Below are positions 24,270-36,914 of a stretch of 64,000 nt of DNA, in pieces; within the stretch, counting starts at the first letter, position 1, and each line of letters starts with the position of its first letter. The DNA lies in contig JAWQUS010000010.1 of NCBI GenBank assembly GCA_036365455.1, positions 23,360,501 to 23,424,500 of the forward strand, in the 5' to 3' direction. The notes beneath the pieces were generated by a model. It was given only the letters and a program-made list of their open reading frames with translations. It did no database searches and had not been told where the DNA came from. This DNA is from Macrosoma leucophasiata. Taxonomy: Eukaryota; Arthropoda; Insecta; Lepidoptera; Hedylidae. The translations under genes were made by a program, and so were the position numbers.

Positions 24270-25846
24270 CCGTGCGAAGTACTAGGTGGGGGTAATATAA
24301 TCGATCACAGCGCCCATGGTGGCGAAAAGTAGCAATAATGTGGGACTTGTCATCTCAAATTAATCTATTTACACTTGGATATGTAATTCTCATAATCACT
24401 TTTAACCGCCGACAAATGGTAAACAGCAGTTTTTGTGTTGTAAACTGCAAAAATATCAGTTAGGAATAGGAGTAAAGGTAGTAAGGGAGAAAGAAAGAAC
24501 GAAAATATGTTTATTTCGAGTAAAATTTTACAACCGTTTTCGAATAGTCCTTAGAAGTCAATAATAACTTAAAGTGAATAATTACTTATTACATTAAGTA
24601 AAAGTAAAACAGATAATTAAGTAAATTAAAATAGGGATAATATAAAGTAGTAAGTTTTTTAGATAAAAACATTTCAATCCTTCCTTTTAAAAACTAGATC
24701 AGAAGAGAAAGAAAAACTTATTCGTCAAAATCAAAATCTATGTTATTCACTTAGCGGACTTCGAAGTACAGTCACTATTGAGAAGAACTCCTCTACCAAA
24801 GAAACTCAGTAAGAGCTCTTTTAATTTTGTAACTTACGCCTAATACAGATAGTCATTCAAATCTAGTAATGTAAACGTACATAGCATATGTACCCATTTG
24901 TATAAGTAGAAATCAACAACTATCCACCATAATTAAATGTAGCACCGGCAGATCAGAACAGATCTACCACCAGCACCCGTTAACGAGTATGGTGGATGAC
25001 CATTGCTCTCCTCGACCATTCAAAGGGAAGTGAGCCACCCGCCGTAGTAAACGCAAGTTTTATCGATTGATTCTTAAGAGCTATTTGGAAAATTTAACAA
25101 TCCAAGAAATGGATAAAACAAACACGCAATTACATTTCACACTCATGCTGCATTTTATTTAAATATTACGTCTATTACAATCCAATCAAATTGATTCTGA
25201 CTTCAAACTAAGATTAATTGTTTATACCTAGAGAAGTTTTATAAGGTATCAAAATACTATGTTTGTCTTATGATGCCAGCTTGAATTATTGATCTCTGTC
25301 CTTGTTTTCTTCTTAATTCCTCTATATCAAGGACATGTCCAGCAGAAACCAACTAATTTCCTTATAGATTGTTTGTGGTTGAAATTTTATAGTGTGTAAT
25401 ACTCACAAACCCGGATCCTAAAATAATACTCATCTCGATTTGAAAACGACATTTAATTTATTACTAGCGATACAAGAACAATTCTATATGTTTATAATTA
25501 TTGCATGTAACGCATAAAATAGCTATATTGTCTTGTTTTACTGTAAAACTACAACTAAAAATGAACTAAACAAACCCCGACATATATTCGAAATAAAACA
25601 CACTTTTTGAATAAATTTAACTCAACTCATTTGATTTGAATGATCAAAAATTGTTTCATAACTCTTTCTCCACCCAAGTTAAGGTATCAGAGTAATTTTG
25701 GAAGAAGATTAATAGACAATTTTCGACTATAGTAATATTTTATCAAAATTTCGCCGTAATATGTCAGTATAGTCAGACAAGCAACGGTCCCACAAAGTTG
25801 CGGACGCTAGGTGGCGCTGAACTCGTGCACGGTCCCTATGAATTTT
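24270..25846. mobile_element. possible DNA element bounded by ATAGGGACCGTGC inverted ends
   Basis: ATAGGGACCGTGCGAAGTA at the left faces GTGCACGGTCCCTAT at the right, about 1.57 kb apart; both ends are followed inward by a GGTGG/GGTGGCGC-like motif. No transposase frame; an LE tail lies inside. Confidence 0.4.
24497..24830 (-). mobile_element. LINE tail, family LE (second copy)
   Basis: On the plus strand AACTCAGTAAGAGCTCTTTT, preceded by AGTCACTATTGAGAAGAACT, CTTATTCGTCAAAATCAAA and an AT-rich UTR; it matches 32690-33060 reversed. Confidence 0.6.
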
Positions 25847-26115
25847 TATTTATATTTACTCGTGTACATAATTATTTATTATTTTGTATTTATTAATAAC
25901 TAGCTAGTGGATGTCGTTTTATAAATATCCACCCCCATTTCTCCTTATATTTTCCCATCCCGTGGGAAAATATAAGAGACAAAAAGTAGCCTATGTTCTT
26001 TCTCAAAGTCAACTCTATTTCTGTACCAAATTTCATTAAAATCGGTTCAGTCGTTTGGACGTGAAAAGGTAACAGACAGACAGATAGACAGATTTACTTT
26101 CGCATTTATAATATG

Positions 26116-27009
26116 AGTAGGGATAATATAAATATATCATATATATAGTAGGGATTATTATTACTTACCTATCATATTTTTTCTTAACGTGAATAAATCG
26201 AAATCATGAATGAATATTTACTTACCCCCTTAATAAAATTCATATTCATAGGGTTACCTATGTGAAAAAATTCTCAATTGTCAAGTGTTCAAAAAGTGCT
26301 AGAAGGGACAAATGGGAAGCAACATAAGTAGGTAGGTATGTGAGTTCCGTTCTACTGATATACATAAGTATTAAGTATACCATTTTTTATTTGCTGTGCT
26401 AAGTCATCTATTTATATAGTTTATTGTAGTTTTTATACTGTCATGACATGACATGTGCAACTATTATTTATTTTGATTATTTCATCATCAATTCTTGCTA
26501 TCCAAAACGACAAAATAATCTTTTTACTTTGACATTCAAATTTGACAAAGTATAATAACAAAGTCTTCAAATCAATCATTAGGAACTTTGTCATACATAA
26601 GCCATCTAAACGGAATATTTTTTGTTAAAGAACAACGAATCTTAATCGTTACATGCATAAATACAAAGAACCAACGATTTTCAAACGAAAACAATTTAGA
26701 TTTGTAAAAAAAAGTAAACATTCAAACGTCAAAACAAAATACAGATGCAGATTGTAATGATGCAGCAAAACTCTTGGATATAGAGAATTGTACGCAAAAC
26801 ATTGGGCGAGACATCGTAATTAACATTCCTCATGAGAACACAAACGGCAAGTGTTTTCTAATTAAACAGTTCAGGACCAACGGGGGAGTTAGTTTTTGTA
26901 ATACCATAATCGGTCTTAATCGGCCAGCAATTAAGGCGATGGTAATCGATTTGAGGTCGTGAGAGATGCCATTGCGGTCTGTCTGTGAGGGCGATTTTTT
27001 TGGTCTTAG
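26116..27009. other. AT-rich, nothing recognised
   Basis: No feature supported before the tandem duplication at 27010. Confidence 0.55.
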
Positions 27010-27201
27010 AATATTTTTGCGTTTGATACCCAAAACCAGACGTACGTCTCTGAATACAGTTAAGGTATTCGATTTGTGTGTGTAAGGAATTCCATTTTCT
27101 TGGAATATTTTTGCGTTTGATATCCAAAACCAGAGGTAGTAGGTACGTCTCTGAATACAGTTAAGGTATTCGATTTGTGTGTGTAAGGAATTCCATTTTC
27201 T
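27010..27201. repeat. tandem duplication, two units of about 95 bp
   Basis: GAATATTTTTGCGTTTGATA starts both 27010 and 27103; each ends GGAATTCCATTTTCTT. The second unit has an 8-bp insertion (GGTAGTAG). Confidence 0.85.
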
Positions 27202-27424
27202 TTTACGCGGTTTTTCGCATTTATCGAATCGTTTAAATTCCAATAGAAACGTAACTAAATAGAAGAAGTCTAAAATGGGCATATTTTAATAACTGTTTTC
27301 GTGAATTAGCCAACCTGACAGACTACGTCCTGAATTAACTTAAAAGTCAGATATTTAACATTTATTAACAGTTTTTTGTTTTCGAAAATAAATAACCCTT
27401 TTTTCCCTACAATTTTCCTATTTA

Positions 27425-27692
27425 CTACTATTACGCTGGAGGTCCTGGGTTCGATTCCCGGGTCGGGGGATATTAGAGATAACGGTTTAAAATCCTTTAT
27501 CTCTAGTTCTATTGGGATTTTTCCATTTTCTGGAAGTTTCCCAGTACCCCGGAGTTTGGTAATGTGCCCGGAGATGGCAACAGGTTCGCCACCTGTTACA
27601 TGGGCCAAAACGTAACCGGCGAGTCGTGGGTGTTTGCATGTATGATTGCCTCTGCCTACCCCTTCGGGGATTACAGGCGTAAAGTTACGTTT
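27425..27692 (+). mobile_element. SINE family S2, 5' truncated, with 14-bp target duplication
   Basis: Starts inside the tRNA-like head (CTATTACGCTGGAGGTCC), keeps the B box GGGTTCGATTCCCGGG and ends in the S2 3' end. AATTTTCCTATTTA occurs exactly at 27411-27424 and again at 27693-27706, a clean target-site duplication. Confidence 0.88.
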
Positions 27693-27706
27693 AATTTTCC
27701 TATTTA

Positions 27707-30521
27707 ATTTTTTGTTTTTTTATTAATGAACCATCCTCGAGCTTAAGCGAATATTTGAAAAAATATTCGAATCGGTCAAGCTTTTACCGTAACATATTTA
27801 GGCATACATTTTCCTTTATACCTAATAGAGTATTTTTAGTTAATCTTCCAAATGGAAACAAACGTAAAATTACTGAATATATATTATAAAAATTAAATTT
27901 ATTATCTGTAATTTCATACAATTGTGACATGTCTTTTTGTTCCAACATAATAAAATAAGGATATCATATCTTTATGTTTCGATCATAATTAGGATATGGT
28001 CTCAACTCTCAACTACCAGTACATCGACAACATGAGATGAATGATTAAAGTATATATGTGTGATACATACACACTTATGCAGTTGTATGTATCACACATA
28101 AATCGAGCATCGTTAGAATTACGCGGTCCTGAGTCATGCGTTGCATCAAAGTAGGACGATATGACAAAATTAGGTTAATTTTGTCGTTTTTAAAGGAAAA
28201 AAAATGGCAAAAAGCCAATGCGGCTCACTTACAAACTGATTTTATCGTATCAAATAAAAACCAAAATACAGTGCCAATTATAAATTATTTAATTTTAACA
28301 AACAACTTAAGGGATAAGTTTTTATAAGTCCACGAAATCTTAATTCTAGCACCAAACTACTGAAATAAAAATAATTTAACTTCTAGTTAATACAAGTAAC
28401 TCCACACCAACTAAAGGTTCCTATTTGAGAAAAGAAATTAAAGGGATGTAACGAAACAAAATCGTGGAGATGAAACAATGATAAAATACATTGTTAGAAA
28501 TGGGAATGCAAAATACATTCTAAAATTCCACCACAGATAATGGATTCCTCATTGTGGATGTAAATTTGCATTAAGCACACCTCTAATTACAGCAATACCT
28601 GTCAGAGTCACCTTTTAACCCATTTGCTGGCTCTGAATTCCATTGCATTGTACCACATCATTAATATTCCGCTCATTCTTTCATCACAACCGCTGTGGTC
28701 TCAAGTGTTTCATTTCTCCGTCCTTTTTCTTCGTCAGCACATCATATATCTACATTCTTGTCACCTTAATATGCCCAATCCATTTCTGTATAAGAAAACA
28801 AACACACAGGAGCATTCGCTTTGTGATCAGTGGTTGTTCAAATAGTGTTGTGATGACAATGTATTTTGTAACAATTGTCAAAGTTTGCTCTGGAAATTTT
28901 TCGGTTTCTTTGATTTTGTTACCGCCTACGTTTTGTTTGGTGATCGCGTTGTTTGAATCATTGGTAACGTTATATTTTATTAGTGGCACACAATTTAATT
29001 ATTTATGTCGCATTTTTTTGTTATTTGCTATAGTGAATCCCGGAAAACATTATGGTTATTAATTTTTACTCCATTTATTTTAAATAACTTCAAAACTACT
29101 AATTAATTTTAAAGGATCATGGCAACATTTATGTACAAAAAAAGAAAAAAGTTACACGGTAAAATAGCTTTCAAATATTATCTAGTGAACCTAAAGAATA
29201 TTTACTGGCATTGAAAATATTTTTAATTCAACGGCCCTGTTCAAAATGTTCAAAATTTCAGTACAATGGAAATGTGAATCACTCATTTAAAAGTATAAAG
29301 ATATAATATTTCAAGAATGGCAATTTTGATTCAGATATTTTGTAGATAGTAGGAAAAAATATTGCACATCGAGCCTATGACAGAGACAATCGGCTAGTTT
29401 CGACTTCGTAAAGCGTTATCTCTGCTCCACACTGCCTACGAAAGCACTGATCATCCGATTTCGGTCAAAACTTGATCGAAATGGTCGATAAACGTCACGT
29501 AGGTAAGATGCGAAAAAGATAACACTCGACAGGGTTTTGGGCGGGAACCTTGAAAAATGCGTGTGGTGCTCTTATTTTATTTCATTTACTTGGTGTATTT
29601 TTGAGTTATATTAAATAAAGTTGGTGGCATTTTGTTGCAACCCGAAAACACGTTTTTTCGGGTTGCCTCCATAACTTCATTGTAAATGCCATCGCTTTAC
29701 TAGATTTACTGACTGTGACTGACTGACGGACTGATAAATTGACTGACGACTCTGACTTTTACGTTGCTAAATACGAATACGAAATATCGTTTTACTTAAC
29801 ACTGGCAATATGAACAACAAGCGATGCCATAGAATTAAAAAAAAACTCTCTACAGACCCGAAATAAGCCGAAGTCTCCTTCCTAAGGTCGATGTGCATTA
29901 TTTCTTGTTGGATACTGTACAGTAGCTTGTTAGTCGCTGACATAAAACAAAAATATCTAACCCTCCTATTGATTTATAAGCAACGTCAACAATACAGTAA
30001 TACTTCTATTAAGTCTATATCCATCGCCTCCATCGTCACCTTCCTCGGAATATTGAGTGTTTCATGATGTGTCAGCCGTTTGAGAAACAATTTATTTATA
30101 AGATACCTCTCAAACTCTCAATATAAACTACACCGACCTTTGCGAGTGGCCGACGATAGATTTGATGGTGAGACTACTGAAGTGATATCATTATTAACCG
30201 GTAACACTATTTCGTGTTAATTTAATGTAATGTTATGTATCTGACGAAGTATTGATAATTTGAATTATGTTATTGGAGTATATTTGGCAGCATTAGTTTA
30301 ATTAATGCTATCAACTTTTATTATTGATGATTTCCTTGGTGGTCTTGTAATTAATGATATTTGGTTTTTAGGTTTGGAAATTTGCTTGATTATCGTCAAT
30401 TAGTTACACCACTAACACCCATACTAAATAGGTAGAAAGAATGTCGAATGAGCGAATGTCTAAACAGATATACAACGCGAATGTAAATCGTTGCAGAGGC
30501 CCAAGAAGACCTAGGTTAACC
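27707..30521. other. 2.8 kb without recognised repeats
   Basis: Two hairpins only (28054-28100 and 29639-29674). A 139-codon + frame at 28643-29062 is hydrophobic and Phe/Ile-rich, as expected by chance in AT-rich DNA; I do not call it a gene. Confidence 0.5.
29639..29674. repeat. hairpin, 12-bp arms
   Basis: GCAACCCGAAAA and TTTTCGGGTTGC around a short loop; it starts near the T-rich TTTTGTTGC. Other hairpins: 28054-28100 (TATGTGTGATACATA), 50514-50556 (AAACATTTTAATAT), 56430-56455 (GCTACTGTCCA). Confidence 0.8.
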
Positions 30522-30690
30522 TAACTCGATCAAATAGGTCGAGTACTGTCGAGAGTCTTAGAAATTGACGTGAATGTATGAAGTGAATGATGAATTTTGA
30601 AGAAGCGGGAGGTGTGTCAGGTCCGATTAATCTGGCGCTTCACACTCTCTACCTACGTAAGGGATTTGGCGTAAACATACATTCATACAT
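30522..30690 (+). mobile_element. LINE tail, family LD (second copy)
   Basis: Shares AAATAGGTCGAGT-CTGTC, the GTATGAAG-GAATGATGAA block, CACACTCTCT-CCTAC and the ACATACATTCATAC end with 8945-9120. Confidence 0.6.
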
Positions 30691-30904
30691 AAATAGGATA
30701 TCATAAAATCAAACATCTTAAGGAGGCATATATTACCGTCTACTAGAACAGACACAATCAATGCTACACATGTGTCGGCCGATAGATTAGGCAATACGGT
30801 GGTATCTACGACCGCGGGTTTCGACACTGGAGTCCACCAGTAAAGAATATAGTTACATATATTCTGCTGGATTTACTATCAGCTCTAATGTATTTCGTAC
30901 TAAC

Positions 30905-31148
30905 TAACCGGGCAAACTTCGTATTGCCTCAAAATGAAATAATGTGTCAAAGGTTTGATAGACATGCACTTTGTATGGTTTTTACTATTTCCCTTCAATT
31001 TCTTCATATTTTCTAGTTTACTCCTTTTGAACCTTCCCTGGACTTCCAAGAATCATTAAATACCAAAATTTGCCAAATCGGTCCAGCCGTTCCCGAGTTT
31101 TAGCGAGACTAACGAACAGCAATTGATTTTTATATAATATATATAGAC
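30905..31148 (+). repeat. dispersed repeat N1, three copies in the window
   Basis: CCGGGCAAACTTCGTATTGC, GTGTCAAAGGTTTGATAGA, AATCGGTCCAGCCGTTCCC and ACGAACAGCAATTGATTTTT. Other copies: 34281-34545 and 41640-41876. The ends resemble short lepidopteran non-autonomous elements. Confidence 0.7.
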
Positions 31149-31274
31149 TATCCGTATCTCAAAGGTTTTATATTCACACTTGCCATCTGATCCCCAAGAC
31201 TTATTTCAGCAAAATTAATTCAGTCATGAAGATTTAAGAAAAGCACTATTCATCATTTATCCGGCAGACACATA

Positions 31275-31556
31275 TCAGACAGCAATCAGAGAATTATCAA
31301 AATTGTCAAAAATGTAACGCACCTGAATTAATTGGGTGATTCTGCGAAAGTCCTGATTGGCTTCGTCCTGTGGCCAGTGGCTGGCACTTGGCAACAGTGT
31401 GACCGCTGGCTGGTCATCGAACCTCGAAATATTTCCTAAATCGGTTAACGTCCCGTCTGTCACGCAACTAGCTTTTAGGGTTGTTGATTTTAGCAACTTG
31501 TAGTCTCGTATCCCGCATTCAAATAAGTTTATGAATCGTTTTTTTATGCCAAGCAT
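31275..31556 (-). other. possible unassigned coding fragment
   Basis: The minus strand is open for 93 codons and its middle part looks less AT-driven than its surroundings (DGTLTDLGNISRFDDQPAV, SASHWPQDEANQDFRR). It meets a GTGCGT donor-like site at about 31319. No domain is recognised; it could be an exon of an unrelated gene or a transposon remnant. Confidence 0.3.
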
Positions 31557-32229
31557 ATAGTTTAAATTGATGGTAAGTAGCCCATAAACATCTACGTAAA
31601 AACAGATATTTCAATGTAGATGCTTTGCCACTCCTAAGGCCTGTGTAATGCCTCTGTGCCGGTAATAAGAAGTCCATATCTATATTACCATCTAACAACA
31701 GAAGATAAAGGATTTACACCATTATCTCCCGGACTAGACCGCGAAAAAACCCCGGGAATCCAACCGTCCTGGGTTATTCAGCGTCGTAGTAGTGGCCTGC
31801 GAGTTCTAGATGACTGAGGCAGTTTCCTTGAAGAATGTAAGTACATTTTAACAAAAGCTACTAATATAAGACAACAATGCCCCGATTGTTCTATTGGTCA
31901 TTCGAAATATATAATATATGATAATTCAGATCATAAACTTTTATTTTACTGTATACCCTCAAAACTTTAAATGTGGCAAGTGCAAACCCTAAATTTAATT
32001 CAAATAATGAAATTCGCTACCACGCGTTCCCTATAAATATTTAAAAGCGCCTTAGGATCTTTGTGTTTAGCACAGAATTAAAGGGTTACTCTAATTTGGT
32101 TGGTCATTATAGTCTTTTTATTTTGCTATGCACGGAATGCGCTTCATGCGAGCTGTTTGAGGGTTATGATTATTTTGAAAGGTAAAGATATTGCATAATG
32201 GTTCTGTACCAATTTAATACATTTGAACC

Positions 32230-32452
32230 GATAAATGGTAGTGTTCAGGACTATCGTGTTCCGGTCAGATGGTAATGTACGGCCCTGTAATTTTCGGCAC
32301 AGAGGCATTCCGACACACCTTGGGCCTCAGGAGTGATAACGCATCTGCATTTTGACCTTGGTCTTTGTGTGGGTGTCTATAGGCTGCAGTCATCACTTAA
32401 CATCAATGTGATCTGCATGCTTGTTTGCCACTTCCATAACATAAAATAAACA
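32230..32452 (+). mobile_element. SINE-like family S1, 5' truncated
   Basis: From AAATGGTAGTGTTCAGGAC to CCATAACATAAAATAA; another S1 copy starts 20 bp downstream. Confidence 0.8.
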
Positions 32453-32470
32453 ATATTGGTCAAATCTTTT

Positions 32471-33202
32471 TTACTGGTGGCTCAGTTCCACGAGCTCGAG
32501 GGCGTAGGCACCACCGCATCACCGAAAGTGTTCAACACTATCATGTTCCACATAGGTGGTAATGTATGGTCCCGTAATAACTATCACAGAGACTGTTGGT
32601 GGGGACTGGTATGTTCTGGTTTGCAGGAGCTACATCTCATTTAGTAGATAGCAGTTTATTTGCATCTTTGCTATGGACCTTCACGTTATTTGATTTTCAC
32701 GATAATCTGTACTAGATTTAAGCTCTCATTTAAAAGAGCTCTTACTGAGTTTGTTGGGTAGCGGAGTTCTTCTCAGTAGTGACTGCACTTGGAACTCTGC
32801 TAAGTGAATAACTTTGATCTTGACGAATAAGTTTTTCTTTTTCTTTATTTATTATCATTGAAGGAATTGAAAAAAATTGTGATTATTATGTTTTAACTTA
32901 GTACTTTAAATTCTAATTATAATTTACTATCAGTATTTGTTTTTGCTTTTTACTATAATATTATGTAATGGATATTCACTATAGGTAATTTATGATTTCT
33001 TGACGTTCTAAAAGTATCTGTTAAGATCTATTGGAAATAAAAAATATTCTTTCTTTTTTTCACATAACAACTTAGGTTTCAGGGGTGGCAAAGCATCTGC
33101 ATTTTGACCTTTGGTTTTTGTGTAGATGTTTATAGGCTGAGTCATCATTTAAAATCCACATGGTCTGCGTGCTTATTTGCCGCCTTAGTTTCATTAAAAA
33201 AT
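32471..33202 (+). mobile_element. SINE-like family S1 split by a LINE tail
   Basis: The 5' part (32471-32602, to TATCACAGAGAC) and 3' part (33064-33202, from ATAACAACTTAGGTTTCAGG) together make one older-subfamily S1 copy; compare the uninterrupted form at 51775-51810. The 461 bp between are LE. Confidence 0.7.
32603..33063 (+). mobile_element. LINE tail, family LE, inserted into an S1 element
   Basis: Contains AAAAGAGCTCTTACTGAGTT and TCTTCTCAGTAGTGACTGCA, then a long AT-rich 3' UTR ending in AAATAAAAAATATTCTTTC. The same sequence occurs reversed at 24497-24830. It splits one S1 copy in two (32471-32602 and 33064-33202). Confidence 0.65.
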
Positions 33203-35130
33203 CTATGCTTTATACGTGAATAGGTATTCCTTAACCTTAATCGAAATCATGTTGCGAAACCAACAGTACGGCCAGAAAATCACGCGAAATAAGGAAAATC
33301 TGAATTTAGACATAACATGAAGCAAAAAAAGGCAAATAAATGTATACTTTTACTGTCTTGCGATGCGCTTATCGTAAGAGCGAACCTTGTGGGGATGAAC
33401 AAAAGATTGTATTGATTTTGCCGACTATAGCTCGTTCGGTTGGTTGAGGTGCATGGAATACTAAATATTTTTCGTTTGGAATTCCTATGGTTGTGGTAAA
33501 ATCGGATGATTCGTGTTCGGGCTAGATTTTTAAAGCTGCACAAATATTGGTTTTGTTTGCTTCGAGTACACCGGCTACGCTAATTATCCACAAGATGCAA
33601 GATCGAATCCTGATAAGAAAAGATATATTTGAACATATTATTACGAATGTAATCCTCGAAGGGGTAGGCAGAGGTAAATACATACATTCAAGGATATGCA
33701 AACACCCACGTTTCGCCAGTTATAGTTTGGCTCAAGTTTTTTTAAATCTTTAAATTCAAAGGCATCTTTTATATTGTAATTTCAAAAATTATAGGAAATA
33801 TAAAATCATATTGTCTTAGCTAGCTGTGAAACTGACTAAGGCAGACAACAAGTTAAATAAACTCTATTTAAAAACGTTATAGATGACCAGACCAGACCAG
33901 ACCTTTTTTTGTTGGGTGTTTTCAGACTGACAAGTAAACTAATGTCATGAAGATTGTTGTTTCCATTTTTTTTCCCATTTTTTTATTAAAAAAAAACCAT
34001 CTCCATGAAATTAAAACCACCACATATTTTATGAACTACGTATGTATCTTTTGTTTAAACGGTTATTGTTTCAACCGAAACACAATAGATCTGCATAATG
34101 ATGTTAAAATGATTTTGGACGATAATAATCTCTTTAAATAACACGACTCTTTAAATGCCACTCAATCAATCACCTTTCAGTCTACCACCATGAGCAGTCA
34201 GTCAGGTGTCAAACTGGATCTGCTAAAACATGACTTAGTCCTTCGAGCCGGATATTCTTCAAACTTTGTAGTAAACATTATGTAGCTGACCCGGCAAACT
34301 TCTTATTGCCTCACAATGAAATAATGACATGTGTCAAAGGTTTGATAGATACGGACTATTTGTATGGAAAAATGAAATTGTGGTTTTCACTATTTCCCTT
34401 CAATTTCCTCATATTTTCTTACCTTTTAAACATTCCCTAGACATCCAAACATCATTCAAAACCAAAATTAGCTAAATCGGTCTACCCGTTCTCGAGTTTT
34501 AGCGAGACTAACGAACAGCAATTGATTTTTATATATATAAAAGATTATCATCAAACTTGAAAATTGCAGATGTTTTGTATAAATAACTACAGACAAACTA
34601 ACGTGTCGTAGAAGTGGATAACCTTGCAACATTAAAAAAAATATCAAAAAGCTCGCACCAGCGCCAACCGCACGGCACTCAGCGCACGCACTCCATTGCA
34701 ATCATTTAAAAACAATTCAGTGGGGTTACCTCGCTTAACTGTTTATGGAGTTGGCGGCCATACTGGGCGCTAAATAAAAAACCCGCCACAGCTAAATGGG
34801 AAGGCGAATGCAGCAAAAAACCGAGCCATCAGACGCAGTAGTAGAATGCCGCGTACTACGGGTAAACAAACATGATCGAACGGGTTTCAATATGATTTGT
34901 GTTATTATATAGTAGGTTCGTCGCGGTTTTGCTTGGATTTTGATGTTAAAGATACTATGTCTTTGTTTAACTGTGTTGAGGTGAAATTGTATGGATATTT
35001 TTTTAATGTAACGAAGATAATAAACGATCATGCAGTTCAAATGGATGTTAAGCGATAACTGCAGGCTATAGACATCCACACAAAAACCAGAGGTCTAAAT
35101 GCAGATGCGTTACAACCCCTGAGACCAAAG

Positions 35131-35288
35131 TTTGGTACTGTGCCCGGAGATATCAACAGGTTTGCCACCTGTTAAATGGGCCAAAAAGGTAACGATGAAT
35201 CGTGGGTGCTTGTACCTATTTAGGCATGCATGAATCCATGCGTTTACCTCTGCCTACGCCTTCGGGGATTACAGGCGTGAAGTTACGT
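35131..35288 (+). mobile_element. SINE family S2, 3' half
   Basis: From TTTGGTACTGTGCCCGGAG to GGCGTGAAGTTACGTT. It joins an S1 fragment at 35130 without a spacer. Short S2 remnants also occur at 17388-17490 (-), 24193-24257 (-), 31703-31822 (-), 33652-33738 (-), 36164-36255 (-) and perhaps 59143-59224 (+). Confidence 0.75.
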
Positions 35289-35317
35289 TAAACTAAGCAT
35301 TTAAGGTGATTCACAGT

Positions 35318-35590
35318 GCCCGACACGCACTTGCTTGGATTTCATTAATTTTGAACTGTGCGATTTTATTTACATAAAAAAACAGGAATAACCTCAAACA
35401 CCGAAACGATTCAGAAATCATCGAAATGTCGACCAACGGATTCCTACATTGCGCGTGGTCCGACACGCACTTGCTCAGATTTTTTCAATGCGAACTTGAA
35501 ATGTTGTACTATTTTATTAATATAAAAAAACATAGAAATAACCTTACCCAATTACTGAAACGATTCAATACTAAATCATCAAGATTTAGT
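35318..35590. repeat. tandem duplication, unit about 141 bp
   Basis: CCGACACGCACTTGCT occurs at 35320 and 35460; ATAACCT-A and CGAAACGATTCA follow at similar distances. Confidence 0.7.
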
Positions 35591-36914
35591 AGCGCCATAA
35601 AAATCTAGACACGCTCAATTGAACCGCGAAATATATTCGTGGAGAACTTTCCACGATCTTTCACGCCCGAGGCAAATGTAATGAAAGGCACTTTCGCAAT
35701 CTGTAAACAAAACCATAAAAAACACCTTAACAAAGTAGTGTTTGGACGTAAAAGATTTCCGTGTGATCTATTCGTGTTTTCAGTTTTAATGCCTTTCACA
35801 ATGGCCAATCAAACAAACACAATTTGATCCGCCATTCTTGTTTTGAGATACCGGAAGGGAGATTTATGGCGTTTGAAATAAACCTGTAGCCATGCTAAAA
35901 TTACTTCAATTACCTGAAATTCGGGGAGATGTTTCAGAATTTATACTTAGTCTGAAATTCTTTGTTTGTAATACAATTTCGTGCCTATATATCCCTAAAA
36001 AGATAGGCAGAGATACACATTGTACACAAATTTTCCATTTGTGATTTTTCTCTAAAAGGGACTAAAAAACAAAGATAAGAAGAGGCGTATTCCTAAATTT
36101 CATCATATTTCCTTACTCCTGAAGATGTTTTTGCCCTTAACAGACTCCAAGAGGAGTACTAGGGCTCTGCCAGAAAATGGAAAAATCCCAAACACTTACT
36201 TCGAGGATCGACCCCAGGACCCCAGCATAGCAGCTGTGGTCTGCTACCAGTGGACTACTGACAGTCTTAACATCATCATTTATTCATCATACAACATTCA
36301 TTATCAGTCTCCAAGTTTATTTTTAATTTTAATTAAATTTATTTTTAAATTGATTATTATTAATAACTACAGATTTAATTATTATTAAATATCAGTTATT
36401 CGTGAGTCGTCGTATAAAATGTCGTTGTAGATCAATTTTGAAATAAAATATTTGAGTTTGAGTCACAAGACAACGAGAGTCGCAAGGCACTTAACCATTT
36501 AGACTATACATTGCAAAATGGTTGCAAACACTTGAGTTCTCTCACTATAACTCTACCACTACCGAAATTCAATGTTTTTCTAAATTTGTTTATTCTCAGG
36601 TGAAATAAAAATGGCAAACCTATTATTTTTTGGCAAAATATTATAAAAAGGAAGATTTACTAGCGCTAAAGCGTTTATTGTAGTCATTACTAATGTATTG
36701 CACGCTAGTTCGGTGAGAGCAGCCAAATGTCTGGCGCCATCGATCTTCGGTACATTAAAGATGTATAACACAGACAGCGTTTTTCTTGGTACAGAATAAA
36801 TAAAGATTTTGGAAATAAGGAAACGATTATGACATCTAATGAGGATACCTACATTCACGGTGACGGTAAGCGACTGTTGCAGGAATATAGCGACTCCATG
36901 CCTATATTTCCGTG

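Noticed and set aside
26830..27282. 150-codon minus-strand protein
   Set aside because: The frame runs through a recent tandem duplication; the repeated peptide blocks are a by-product.
28643..29062. 139-codon hydrophobic protein on +
   Set aside because: Phe/Ile/Leu-rich as expected from AT-rich DNA; no domain, no splice or repeat context.
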